A program made the translations under genes and the position numbers. This document shows positions 7,066 to 14,849 of a stretch of DNA of 39,504 bases, in pieces. The stretch comes from JAYFNU01 sp964460755. Its GTDB lineage: Bacteria > Bacillota > Clostridia > Oscillospirales > Ruminococcaceae. Each line of letters begins with the position of its first letter. Within the stretch, counting starts at the first letter, position 1. A model generated the notes under the pieces. That model did no database searches. It had not been told where the DNA came from and was given only the letters and a program-made list of their open reading frames with translations. The stretch covers positions 1-39,504 of the forward strand of contig CAYWQL010000015.1 in assembly GCA_964460755.1 (NCBI GenBank), in the 5' to 3' direction.

Positions 7066-7094
7066 TTGTCTGTAATTTGACTTTATGATATAAT
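7066..7094 (+). promoter_or_regulatory. Promoter of the GT2 gene
   Basis: TTGTCT (7066-7071), a 17-base spacer and TATAAT (7089-7094). Confidence 0.75.
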
Positions 7095-7132
7095 TTAACT
7101 AATTTGAAGACATATTGAAAGGACGTCCTGAT

Positions 7133-8053
7133 ATGGATAAAACGGCGGTGCTTATTCCCTGCTACAACGAAGAATTGACAATAGCGAAGGTTATCACCGA
7201 TTTTCACGCCGCGCTTCCCGACGCTGTTATATACGTTTACGACAACAACTCAACCGACGACACGGCGAAAATCGCATCGTCGTTTGGGAAATATGTCGTT
7301 TTGCGTCACGAATACCGTCAGGGAAAGGGCAACGTTATTCGTTCGATGTTTCGCGATATCGAGGCGGAATGCTACGTGATGGTAGACGGTGACGACACCT
7401 ATCCCGCAGAGAATGCGCCCGAGATGGTGAGCTTGGTGCTTGAGGGAAAAGCCGATATGGTTATCGGTGACCGTCTTTCGTCAACCTATTTTACCGAAAA
7501 CAAAAGACCCTTTCACAATTTCGGAAACCGTTTCGTAAGGGCGGCGATTAACACGACCTTTAAGAGCAAGGTCCGGGATATAATGACGGGCTATCGCGCC
7601 TTTAGTCGTCCCTTCGTCAAGAATTTTCCCGTCCTTTCAAAGGGATTTGAAATTGAGACGGAAATGACGATACACGCGCTTGACAAAAACTTTTTGCTTC
7701 GGGAGATATCCGTTGCCTATCGCGACCGCCCCGAGGGGAGCTTTTCTAAGCTGTCGACAGTTTCCGACGGATTGAATGTAATTAAAACGATAGCCAACCT
7801 TTACAGGAACTATCGCCCGATGTCCTTTTTCGGGCTGATTTTCCTTGTCCTTATTATTGCCGCCGCGGTGTTCTTTGTTCCTGTTTTTGTCGAGTATTTG
7901 AACACGGGTATCGTTCCGAGATTTCCGACACTTATTATGTCGGGCATAATTGCGACGATAGCCTTCGTTATGTATATCTGCGGGGTTATTCTTGACGTTA
8001 TAACCCATAAGTTTAAACAGGAATACGAGCTGCGGCTCAATCGAAAGGATTAA
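7133..8053 (+). CDS. Family 2 glycosyltransferase, dolichol-phosphate-mannose-synthase type, with two C-terminal membrane helices
   Basis: This is a 306-residue GT-A enzyme that probably moves a sugar from a nucleotide donor to a polyprenyl phosphate. The N-terminal motif AVLIPCYNEELTIAKVI, the DNNSTDDT loop and the metal-binding VDGDDTYP (DxD) are clear. RGNRFVRAAIN and the MTGYRAFSR block match the DPM1/DPG-like subgroup. Two hydrophobic segments near the C-terminus (about 230-250 and 265-290) anchor it. The ATG at 7133 is preferred to the TTG at 7115: AAAGGA (7118-7123) is 9 bases before it. Such enzymes often act with a GtrA-like flippase; one is encoded at 26045-26554, but not in this operon. 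Confidence 0.9.
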   Translation: MDKTAVLIPCYNEELTIAKVITDFHAALPDAVIYVYDNNSTDDTAKIASSFGKYVVLRHEYRQGKGNVIRSMFRDIEAECYVMVDGDDTYPAENAPEMVSLVLEGKADMVIGDRLSSTYFTENKRPFHNFGNRFVRAAINTTFKSKVRDIMTGYRAFSRPFVKNFPVLSKGFEIETEMTIHALDKNFLLREISVAYRDRPEGSFSKLSTVSDGLNVIKTIANLYRNYRPMSFFGLIFLVLIIAAAVFFVPVFVEYLNTGIVPRFPTLIMSGIIATIAFVMYICGVILDVITHKFKQEYELRLNRKD

Positions 8054-8063
8054 TTATAAAAGC

Positions 8064-8093
8064 AAACTCCCCCGACTTCGTCGGGGGAGTTTT
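8064..8093. terminator. Bidirectional terminator between GT2 gene and glgA
   Basis: The stem 8064-8076 pairs with 8080-8092 around a TTC loop. It has the same core as the terminator at 7013-7047 in reverse-complement form. It serves the convergent GT2 and glgA transcripts. Confidence 0.85.
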
Positions 8094-8106
8094 AATGTCG
8101 TAAGGC

Positions 8107-9531
8107 TTATTTCCAAAGACCTATCATTTCGGTATAAAGCCCTATATAACTTTTCGCCGCCTCGCTCCAGCTGAAGTCGCAGGCGAGCGCCCGTTTTATC
8201 AATACGTTCCAATCGTCAGGGTGTTCGTACACGGCGCGGGCGCGAAGGCAGGCGTCGAGCATATCGTGGGCGTTATAGCTTTTAAATGTGAAGCCGTTGC
8301 CCTCTCCGTCGCCGCTGTCCGTTACGCTGTCCTTAAGACCGCCCGTTACGCGGACAATGGGGAGAGTGCCGTAGCGAAGGGCTATCATTTGGGAAAGTCC
8401 GCACGGCTCGGATTTTGAGGGCATAAGGAACATATCGGCGCCGGCGTAAATTTTCCGCGCAAGCTCGGGTATAAAGCCGATTTTTACGCCGCACATCTTC
8501 GGAAAACGCGCTTCAAAATCGAGGAAGCAGTTTTCGTACATATATTCTCCCGAGCCGAGCACGACGACCTTAATTCCCGCAAGGAGTATATACTCAAGCA
8601 CATGTTTAACAAGGTCGATGCCCTTGTGGGCGACAAGACGGGAAACTATGCCGATAATCGGCTGGTCGTTTGGCTCAAGGTTAAAGGCTTCAAGAAGCGC
8701 TTTTTTACACGCCGCCTTATTTTCGGGGGCGTCAACGGAATAGTTTGCCGCGATATAAGGGTCTGTTTCGGGATTATACGCGTCGACGTCGATACCGTTC
8801 AATATGCCGCATAGCTTAAACTGCTTTGCGCGAAGTATATCGTCAAGTCCGTGAGCGAACCACGGGTCAAGTATCTCGGTCGCATAGGTCGGGCTCACGG
8901 TGTTGACCTTATCCGCGCTTTCAATCGCGCCCTTAAGGAAGTTTATACAACCGCCGTATTCAAGCACAGCCGCATCTCCCTCGTCGATACCGACGACGTC
9001 TTTTAATATGTCGGTTCCGTATTTGCCCTGATATTGAATGTTGTGAATTGTAATGAGGGTCTTTATGCCGTAAAATTTCGGAATATCGCGATAAAACTTG
9101 TTTATGTATACGTCGACGAGCGCCGTCTGCCAGTCGTTCGTATGAATAATTTCCGGCTCAAAGTCGATATATTTTATCATTTCGAGTATGGCTCGGGATA
9201 AGAAAGCGAACCGTTCGCCGTCGTCATAATATCCGTAAAGTCCGTTGCGCTTAAAATACTGCTCGTTATCCAGAAAGTAATATTCTACGCCTTCTCTACA
9301 ATACGTAAAAAGACCGCAATACTGTTCGCGCCATGCGAGAGGTACCTTGAAGTTGGTAACATACTTCATTTTTGAGCGATATTCCTGCTTTATGTCGCCA
9401 TAGAGCGGCATAACCACGCGACAGTCAACCCCGTTTTGATTGAGGGATTTTGGAAGCGCGCTCGAAACGTCGCCCAAGCCGCCCGAGGAGGCGAAGGGAT
9501 AGCATTCGCTTGTTGCAAACAGTACGTTCAT
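8107..9531 (-). CDS. glgA: Glycogen synthase (ADP-glucose type, GT5)
   Basis: This 474-residue GT-B enzyme extends alpha-1,4-glucan from ADP-glucose. The N-terminal domain has the SGGLGDVSSALP glycine loop and the HTNDWQTAL block. The C-terminal domain has SRLVAHKGIDLV and SEPCGLSQMIALRYGTLPIV, which holds the conserved Glu. The position of the E. coli Lys15 of the K-x-G-G-L donor-binding motif is Ser here (residue 15). Some clostridial homologues may share this, so it needs comparison. It is the last gene of glgBCDA, 14 bases after glgD, and is followed by a terminator. Its length is normal for the family. Confidence 0.95.
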   Translation of the reverse strand: MNVLFATSECYPFASSGGLGDVSSALPKSLNQNGVDCRVVMPLYGDIKQEYRSKMKYVTNFKVPLAWREQYCGLFTYCREGVEYYFLDNEQYFKRNGLYGYYDDGERFAFLSRAILEMIKYIDFEPEIIHTNDWQTALVDVYINKFYRDIPKFYGIKTLITIHNIQYQGKYGTDILKDVVGIDEGDAAVLEYGGCINFLKGAIESADKVNTVSPTYATEILDPWFAHGLDDILRAKQFKLCGILNGIDVDAYNPETDPYIAANYSVDAPENKAACKKALLEAFNLEPNDQPIIGIVSRLVAHKGIDLVKHVLEYILLAGIKVVVLGSGEYMYENCFLDFEARFPKMCGVKIGFIPELARKIYAGADMFLMPSKSEPCGLSQMIALRYGTLPIVRVTGGLKDSVTDSGDGEGNGFTFKSYNAHDMLDACLRARAVYEHPDDWNVLIKRALACDFSWSEAAKSYIGLYTEMIGLWK

Positions 9532-9545
9532 AATATAACCTCCGT

Positions 9546-10673
9546 TTAAACTTTACTGGCTTTTCTTAAATATAAGGGGTAGTTGTTGTGCCCTTTTAAT
9601 AAGCAGTTGTCACTGACTATGACGTCCTTGTCGGTTACTATGTTTTCAAGCGTCGCGCTTTGACCGATGACGGTGTTCTGCATAATAATCGAGTCCTTTA
9701 TCTTCGCGCCCGCCTTGATTGTCGCGCCACGGAAAACTATACAGTTACGCGCTTCGCCTTCTATGACGCAGCCGTCCGCGACCAGACAGTTCTTTACCGA
9801 CGCGTTGAGCCCGTAGCGAACAGGGGCTTCGTCGCGAACCTTCGTCAGAACCGGTCGCGCGGGGTTGAACAGGTCGTGAAGATTATTCGGGTTAAGCAGG
9901 TCCATATTCGCGTCATAGTAGCTTTTAAGTGAATAAATCCGCCTTACGAAGCCCTCGTGCATATAGCACTGGATATTAAGAGCGTCTATGTTCGCAAGGA
10001 GGATATCGCGCTCGAAAAAGACGAGCATAGAGCTCATAGCGTTCTCAATCATCTTTATGAGAACGTCCTTTTCAATAACGAAAATGTTCATACTGAACGC
10101 GCAGCCCTCGCAATAGCGGTTAACCATAAGATTTTTCACTCTGCCGCTTTCGTCTGGCTTTACGACGACGCAGGATTTTAACATATCCTCGTTCGGTTCG
10201 GCGGAGTAACACACCATTGTGACGTCGGCGCCGGTTTGCTCGTGACGGTCGATAATGGCGTTAAGGTCGAGGTTTGCGACGTGGTCGCAGTCCATCATAA
10301 CGACGTATTTTACTTCGGAGGACTTTATGTAGTACAGAGCGTTATAAAGCGCCTGAATGCGTCCGTGGTAGAGTGTTTCGTTCTCCTGCGTTGTGGCGCG
10401 GTATGGCGGAAGAATGGACAGACCCTCGTTTTTGCGGGAAAGGTCCCATTCACGCCCGTTGCCGAGATGGTCCATTAGGGAATGATAGTTGCTTTTCGCT
10501 ATAACGCCGACCTTTGTCACGCCGGCGCCGACGAGGGAGGAAAGCGAGAAGTCAATAAGACGATACCGTCCGCCGAAGGGAAGGGAAGCCATAGAGCGAA
10601 CCTTCGTAAGCTCGGCGACGTTGCCGTCGTGCATATTTCCGAATATAATTCCGAGGGCTTTTTTGCTTGTCAT
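9546..10673 (-). CDS. glgD: GlgD subunit of glucose-1-phosphate adenylyltransferase
   Basis: This 375-residue paralogue of GlgC pairs with it in Bacillota. It keeps the nucleotidyltransferase fold (PFGGRYRLIDFSLSS, the DCDHV metal loop) and the C-terminal left-handed helix (VADGCVIEGEARNCIV, IIMQNTVIG). The N-terminal catalytic loop GGxGxRL is replaced by FGNMHDGNVAELT. This fits the family's known role as a regulatory or poorly catalytic partner. Its ATG overlaps the stop of glgC by 4 bases, so the two should be made in equal amounts. Confidence 0.95.
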   Translation of the reverse strand: MTSKKALGIIFGNMHDGNVAELTKVRSMASLPFGGRYRLIDFSLSSLVGAGVTKVGVIAKSNYHSLMDHLGNGREWDLSRKNEGLSILPPYRATTQENETLYHGRIQALYNALYYIKSSEVKYVVMMDCDHVANLDLNAIIDRHEQTGADVTMVCYSAEPNEDMLKSCVVVKPDESGRVKNLMVNRYCEGCAFSMNIFVIEKDVLIKMIENAMSSMLVFFERDILLANIDALNIQCYMHEGFVRRIYSLKSYYDANMDLLNPNNLHDLFNPARPVLTKVRDEAPVRYGLNASVKNCLVADGCVIEGEARNCIVFRGATIKAGAKIKDSIIMQNTVIGQSATLENIVTDKDVIVSDNCLLKGHNNYPLYLRKASKV

Positions 10674-11881
10674 ATTATTTCGCCCTCCTTGACGTCGTTA
10701 TAAATCATTTCCTTCGCCTTTATTTTTGCGCCTTTTCCGATTGTCGCGCCGCTTGCGATAACGGTTACGCCCCAACGGTTTATGTCGTCTACGAGCTCGG
10801 GCCGTTCACCTATAATCGCGTTTTCCTGTATAACGGCGTTTTCGGCAATGATAGCGTATTGAACGACCGCGCCGCTTTCGATAACCGTACCCGGCATAAT
10901 AATGCTGTCGCGGACCGTCGCGCCCTCTTTTATCGTAACCCCCTCGAAGAGCACCGAGAAGTCGACCCGACCCTCGATGGTACAGCCCTCGGTAACGATT
11001 GAGTTTTGAATTTCGGCGTTTTCCGAAACGTAGTGTGGCGGCTTAACGGGGTTTCGGCTGTAAATCTTAAACCGATTTTCCCAAAGGTCAAAGGGAACGT
11101 TCGGGTTAATCATATCCATATTCGCGTCCCAAAGGCTGTCGATTGTGCCGACGTCCTTCCAGTAGCCGTCGAAATAGTAGGTGAAAATACGCTCGTCGTT
11201 ATTGAGCATGGCAGGGATAATGTCTTTGCCGAAATCGTTGGTGGTATTTTCGCTTTCGCTGTTTTTAAGAAGATATTCGCGAAGCTTAGACCAGGTGAAG
11301 ATGTATATGCCCATTGAGGCGAGATTGCTTTTCGGTTCCTTTGGTTTTTCCTCGAATTCATAGACCGAGCCGTCCTCGCGCACGTTCATAATGCCCATGC
11401 GCGACGCCTCATCGAGAGGAACCTCGATAACCGAAATCGTGCACGCGGCGTTGGTTTCCTTATGACGGTTTAGCATTATGTTGTAATCCATTTTATATAT
11501 GTGGTCGCCCGAAAGAACGAGCACATATTCGGGAGAATAGCGGTCGATAAAGTTAATGTTCTGGAATATTGCGTCCGCCGTGCCGAGGTACCAGTTGCTT
11601 CCCGTCGCTTTTTGGTAGGGGGGAAGAATGTGAACTCCGCCGCCCATGCGGTCGAGGTCCCACGGACGGCCGTCGCCGATATAGTCGTTTAGCTCAAGCG
11701 GTTGATACTGGGTAAGCACGCCGACAGTGTCAATTCCCGAGTTTATACAGTTGCTAAGAGGAAAGTCGATAATACGGTACTTTCCGCCGTAGGGTACCGC
11801 GGGCTTAGCGACATTGGTCGTAAGCGCGTACAGACGGCTTCCCTGACCGCCCGCAAGTATCATCGCGATGCATTCTTTCAT
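10670..11881 (-). CDS. glgC: Glucose-1-phosphate adenylyltransferase, catalytic subunit
   Basis: This makes ADP-glucose from ATP and glucose 1-phosphate, the committed step of glycogen synthesis. The 403-residue protein opens with the catalytic loop MILAGGQGSRLYALT and the PAVPYGGKYRIIDFPLSN block. It has SGDHIYKMDY for metal binding and the FEEKPKEPKSNLASMGIY glucose-1-phosphate site. A left-handed beta-helix closes it (ENAEIQNSIVTEG, IIMPGTVIESGAVV). The start overlaps the glgB stop by 4 bases and the stop overlaps glgD by 4 bases. Confidence 0.97.
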   Translation of the reverse strand: MKECIAMILAGGQGSRLYALTTNVAKPAVPYGGKYRIIDFPLSNCINSGIDTVGVLTQYQPLELNDYIGDGRPWDLDRMGGGVHILPPYQKATGSNWYLGTADAIFQNINFIDRYSPEYVLVLSGDHIYKMDYNIMLNRHKETNAACTISVIEVPLDEASRMGIMNVREDGSVYEFEEKPKEPKSNLASMGIYIFTWSKLREYLLKNSESENTTNDFGKDIIPAMLNNDERIFTYYFDGYWKDVGTIDSLWDANMDMINPNVPFDLWENRFKIYSRNPVKPPHYVSENAEIQNSIVTEGCTIEGRVDFSVLFEGVTIKEGATVRDSIIMPGTVIESGAVVQYAIIAENAVIQENAIIGERPELVDDINRWGVTVIASGATIGKGAKIKAKEMIYNDVKEGEII

Positions 11882-13791
11882 TGGTTGCTTGCTCCTTCTG
11901 CTGAAGTGTTTTTTTTCGGTATTTTAAAGTATAGCGTGGAAAGCGGCGGGAGGGTGAGATTAAGGGATTGAGGAAAGCCGTGAAGCGGAATCGTTTCGGT
12001 CGTATATTCCTCGCTTTGCAGGTCGTAGCTTCCGCCGAACGCGGAGCTTTCGGTATTCAAAATCAGGCGATAGGTTCCCTTTTTCGGCGCGCCTATGCTG
12101 TAATTTTTTCGTGCGACGGGGGAAAAGTTGCACACGACAAGAATAGAATTTTTATTTTTGTCGGTTCTGAAAAAGGAAATTACATTCTGGGAGGCGTCGT
12201 CGTTGCTTATCCACCGAAAGCCGTCCCACGAATCCTCGATTTCATATAGCGGGGGGCTGTCAAGATACATATGATTGAGGGCTTTGGTAAAACCGAGAAA
12301 CTTCTGGTGTGTCTCGTAGTCGAGAAGCAGCCAATCGAGCTGTTGAGAAAAGTTCCATTCGATAAACTGGGCGAACTCCTGCCCCATAAACATAAGCTTT
12401 TTCCCCGGGTGGGCGTACATATAGCCGAAGAAGGCGCGAAGTCCGCTGAACTTTTCTTCGTAGGTGCCGGGCATTTTGTTGATAAGCGAGCATTTTCCGT
12501 GGACGACCTCATCATGTGAAATGGGAAGAATAAAATTTTCGGAAAATGCGTATTCAAGCGAAAAAGTGATTTTGTTCTGATTGTCTTTTCTGAAAAACGG
12601 ATTAAGCGACATATATTCAAGCACGTCGTTCATCCAGCCCATATTCCATTTGAAGTTGAAGCCGAGACCGCCGACGTCGGTCGGCTTAGTCACAAGCGGC
12701 CACGCCGTGGATTCCTCTGCAATCATAAGCGCGTTCGGGAAGCGGGAAAAAACCGCTTCGTTCAGCTTTTCGAAAAAAGCGACGGCTTCAAGGTTTTCGC
12801 GTCCGCCGTTTTTGTTCGGAAGCCACTCACCTTTTTTGCGGCCATAGTCCAAGTATAGCATAGAAGCGACGGCGTCGACGCGAATGCCGTCGATATGGTA
12901 CTTCGACAGCCAAAACAGGGCATTGCTTACAAGAAAGCTTTGAACCTCGGGGCGGCCGTAGTCAAAAATGCGGGTGCCCCATTCCTTATGCTCCATCTTT
13001 GTTTCGCTCGCGTTTTCGTAGCAGTAACCGCCGTCGAATTCGCAAAGCCCAAAGGCGTCCTTCGGAAAATGGGCAGGAACCCAATCAAGAATAATGCCTA
13101 TGCCGTTCTCGTGAAGAAGGTCGACAAAATACATAAAGTCCGACGGCGTGCCATATCGCGAGGTCGGCGCAAAGTAACCCGTTACCTGATATCCCCACGA
13201 GCCGTCGTAGGGGTATTCGGAAATCGGCATAAGCTCAACATGGGTATAGCCGAGGTCCTTGACGTATTCCGAAAGACTTTCGGCAAGCTCACGGTAGCTA
13301 AAGAAGGTTCCGTCCATATTTCTTCGCCACGAGCCTGCATGAACCTCATAAATATTTACGGGCGAGCCGTAACAGGCGGTTTTGCTTTTTTGCCATTCGT
13401 CGTCATTCCATTCATAGCTTTCGATATCGTATAGCTTTGACGCGTCGGCGGGACGTGTTTCCGTATGAAAGGCATAGGGGTCGGCTTTATAAAATTTTGT
13501 TCCGTCCTTGCCCTCAATATAATATTTATATGCATCGTACTGCTTTGCCCCGACGCAAAATCTTTCATACAAGCCTTCGCTGTTCAGCTTCTCCATGTAA
13601 CATGAACTGTCCCAGCCGTTGAAATCGCCCGTTATCGCTACGCTCTTGGCGTTTGGCGCCCAGACGCGAAAAACCGCGCCCTGTTCGCCGTCGCGGGTTT
13701 CAAGGTGCCCGCCAAGGTAGCCATAGGCTTCGTAGTTGGTTCCCTGATGAAAAAGATAGGCAGGATAATTGTTGCCGCTCTTACTGCTCAA
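11878..13791 (-). CDS. glgB: 1,4-alpha-glucan branching enzyme (GH13)
   Basis: This introduces alpha-1,6 branches into glycogen. The 637-residue protein has an N-terminal CBM48 domain (FRVWAPNAKSVAITGDFNGW, about 41-60). The GH13 barrel carries nucleophile Asp306 (DGIRVDAVAS), the acid/base Glu at 359/360 (MIAEEST) and Asp427 (ISHDEVVHG). A C-terminal beta domain follows. Translation starts at TTG (13789-13791), with GGAG 7 bases before it. It is the first gene of the glgBCDA operon and has its own promoter. Length and motifs suggest an intact enzyme. Confidence 0.96.
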   Translation of the reverse strand: MSSKSGNNYPAYLFHQGTNYEAYGYLGGHLETRDGEQGAVFRVWAPNAKSVAITGDFNGWDSSCYMEKLNSEGLYERFCVGAKQYDAYKYYIEGKDGTKFYKADPYAFHTETRPADASKLYDIESYEWNDDEWQKSKTACYGSPVNIYEVHAGSWRRNMDGTFFSYRELAESLSEYVKDLGYTHVELMPISEYPYDGSWGYQVTGYFAPTSRYGTPSDFMYFVDLLHENGIGIILDWVPAHFPKDAFGLCEFDGGYCYENASETKMEHKEWGTRIFDYGRPEVQSFLVSNALFWLSKYHIDGIRVDAVASMLYLDYGRKKGEWLPNKNGGRENLEAVAFFEKLNEAVFSRFPNALMIAEESTAWPLVTKPTDVGGLGFNFKWNMGWMNDVLEYMSLNPFFRKDNQNKITFSLEYAFSENFILPISHDEVVHGKCSLINKMPGTYEEKFSGLRAFFGYMYAHPGKKLMFMGQEFAQFIEWNFSQQLDWLLLDYETHQKFLGFTKALNHMYLDSPPLYEIEDSWDGFRWISNDDASQNVISFFRTDKNKNSILVVCNFSPVARKNYSIGAPKKGTYRLILNTESSAFGGSYDLQSEEYTTETIPLHGFPQSLNLTLPPLSTLYFKIPKKNTSAEGASNQ

Positions 13792-13823
13792 TGGTCTACT
13801 CCAATCTATATTGCTATAGAAAT

Positions 13824-13852
13824 ATAATATCAGTAATATATGTATTATTCAA
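13824..13852 (-). promoter_or_regulatory. Promoter of the glgBCDA operon
   Basis: On the minus strand: TTGAAT (13847-13852), a 17-base spacer and TATTAT (13824-13829), about 30 bases before the glgB start. Between 13853 and 13944 I see nothing else. Confidence 0.7.
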
Positions 13853-13944
13853 GTAAACATTATGTAAAATATACAACTATTTTAATGTACAATATGACAA
13901 ATAAGTGCACTTTGACGTAAAAAATCAAAAAAGTTAGACGATAA

Positions 13945-13981
13945 CAACAAAAAACAGCCCTTCTCAAAAGAGGAGGGCTGT
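13945..13981 (-). terminator. Terminator of the small membrane-protein gene
   Basis: A 12-base stem (13954-13965 with 13970-13981) with a four-base loop. On the minus strand a T-run follows (13945-13953). Confidence 0.85.
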
Positions 13982-13993
13982 CCTTTTAGTCGA

Positions 13994-14167
13994 TTAAAGA
14001 CCCTTGAACATGCAAGCCAGAGCAAGCAGAACGAATGAACCGTAGATAAGGATTTTGGCAATAAGCGCGGAGATGAAGGTCAAGCCAATCATCGGTCCGA
14101 AAACGCCAAGAAGGAACGCGATAACGCAGATAAGAAAAACAACAAATTTCGGTGCGGAAAGTTTCAT
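13994..14167 (-). CDS. Small membrane protein of 57 residues, unrecognised
   Basis: The ATG at 14167 follows an AAAGGAG ribosome site 7 bases upstream. The frame runs 57 codons to TAA and is closed by a strong terminator, so this is a real transcription unit. The product is almost entirely hydrophobic: MKLSAPKFVVFLICVIAFLL starts the first membrane helix, a short GPM turn follows, and FISALIAKILIYGSFVLLAL forms the second. The tail is MFKGL. It has a single charged face at each end and no catalytic motif. I do not recognise the family. Its leader (14168-14270) is about 100 bases long, downstream of a TATAAT at 14271-14276 on the minus strand. Confidence 0.8.
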   Translation of the reverse strand: MKLSAPKFVVFLICVIAFLLGVFGPMIGLTFISALIAKILIYGSFVLLALACMFKGL

Positions 14168-14361
14168 TTTATGTACTCCTTTAATATATAATGTGACGAT
14201 ATAAAATAATATCGCCCGACAAGGACAACGCCCGCAGCGGCCGACATCCTTATTGCCTACATTATACCATAGACGACCTCATTTTCAATAATTATGTCGT
14301 TTTTCGGCAAAAGGACAAAATTTTCGAAAAATATTCGGCAAAAAGGGTATGAATTAAGGGG

Positions 14362-14721
14362 TTATTTAACTCTTGCGCCGAAGGGAAGAAGGGCAAGCTC
14401 GGCAAATTTAAAGCACTGGATACCGAAGGGAATGCCGACAATCGTCACGCAGTAGACAAGCCCGACAGCCGCCGCTGTCGCGGCAAGCTCAAGACCGCCG
14501 AAGACAAGCCAAAGCACGTTGAGTACAAGAGAGCCTACTCCGCCGCCGGGGATAATTTCTTTGCCGAAGGGGAAAAAGGCGAGGCGTGAGAATTTAAAGC
14601 ACTGAACGCCGACGGGGATACCGACAATCGTCACGCACCACAAAAGTCCGACTATCGCCCAGCCAAGTCCGAGAATAATTCCGCCTAAAAAGAACCAAAG
14701 AAGATTTCCGAGAAATTTCAT
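14362..14721 (-). CDS. YccF-domain membrane protein (two tandem YccF repeats)
   Basis: This 119-residue membrane protein has two copies of the YccF (DUF307) unit. The first has CVTIVGIPVGVQCFKFSRLA and the second has CVTIVGIPFGIQCFKFAELA. Each is preceded by hydrophobic helices (NLLWFFLGGIILGLGWAIVG and NVLWLVFGGLELAATAA). The ATG at 14721 is chosen because GAAAGGG precedes it; an upstream in-frame extension has no ribosome site. The family function is unknown. It lies downstream of aspS, separated by a terminator, so it is not part of that operon. Confidence 0.85.
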   Translation of the reverse strand: MKFLGNLLWFFLGGIILGLGWAIVGLLWCVTIVGIPVGVQCFKFSRLAFFPFGKEIIPGGGVGSLVLNVLWLVFGGLELAATAAAVGLVYCVTIVGIPFGIQCFKFAELALLPFGARVK

Positions 14722-14798
14722 TAACGTACCCTTTCTGAAGTTGGTAAGTACAATATACGGCAAAATAATATAAAAACAGTTAAGCAAAAATTAAAAAA

Positions 14799-14834
14799 AG
14801 ATTAAAAAACGAGGGCAGGCAAAGCCTACCCTCG
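14799..14834 (-). terminator. Terminator after aspS
   Basis: The stem 14810-14820 with 14824-14834 has one mismatch and an AAA/TTT loop. On the minus strand a T-run follows. Confidence 0.85.
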
Positions 14835-14849
14835 ACATTGTTTAAGCTA

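Noticed and set aside
12895..13434. Open frame of 179 codons on the plus strand inside glgB
   Set aside because: It is antisense to the conserved branching-enzyme barrel, and its product has no family pattern.
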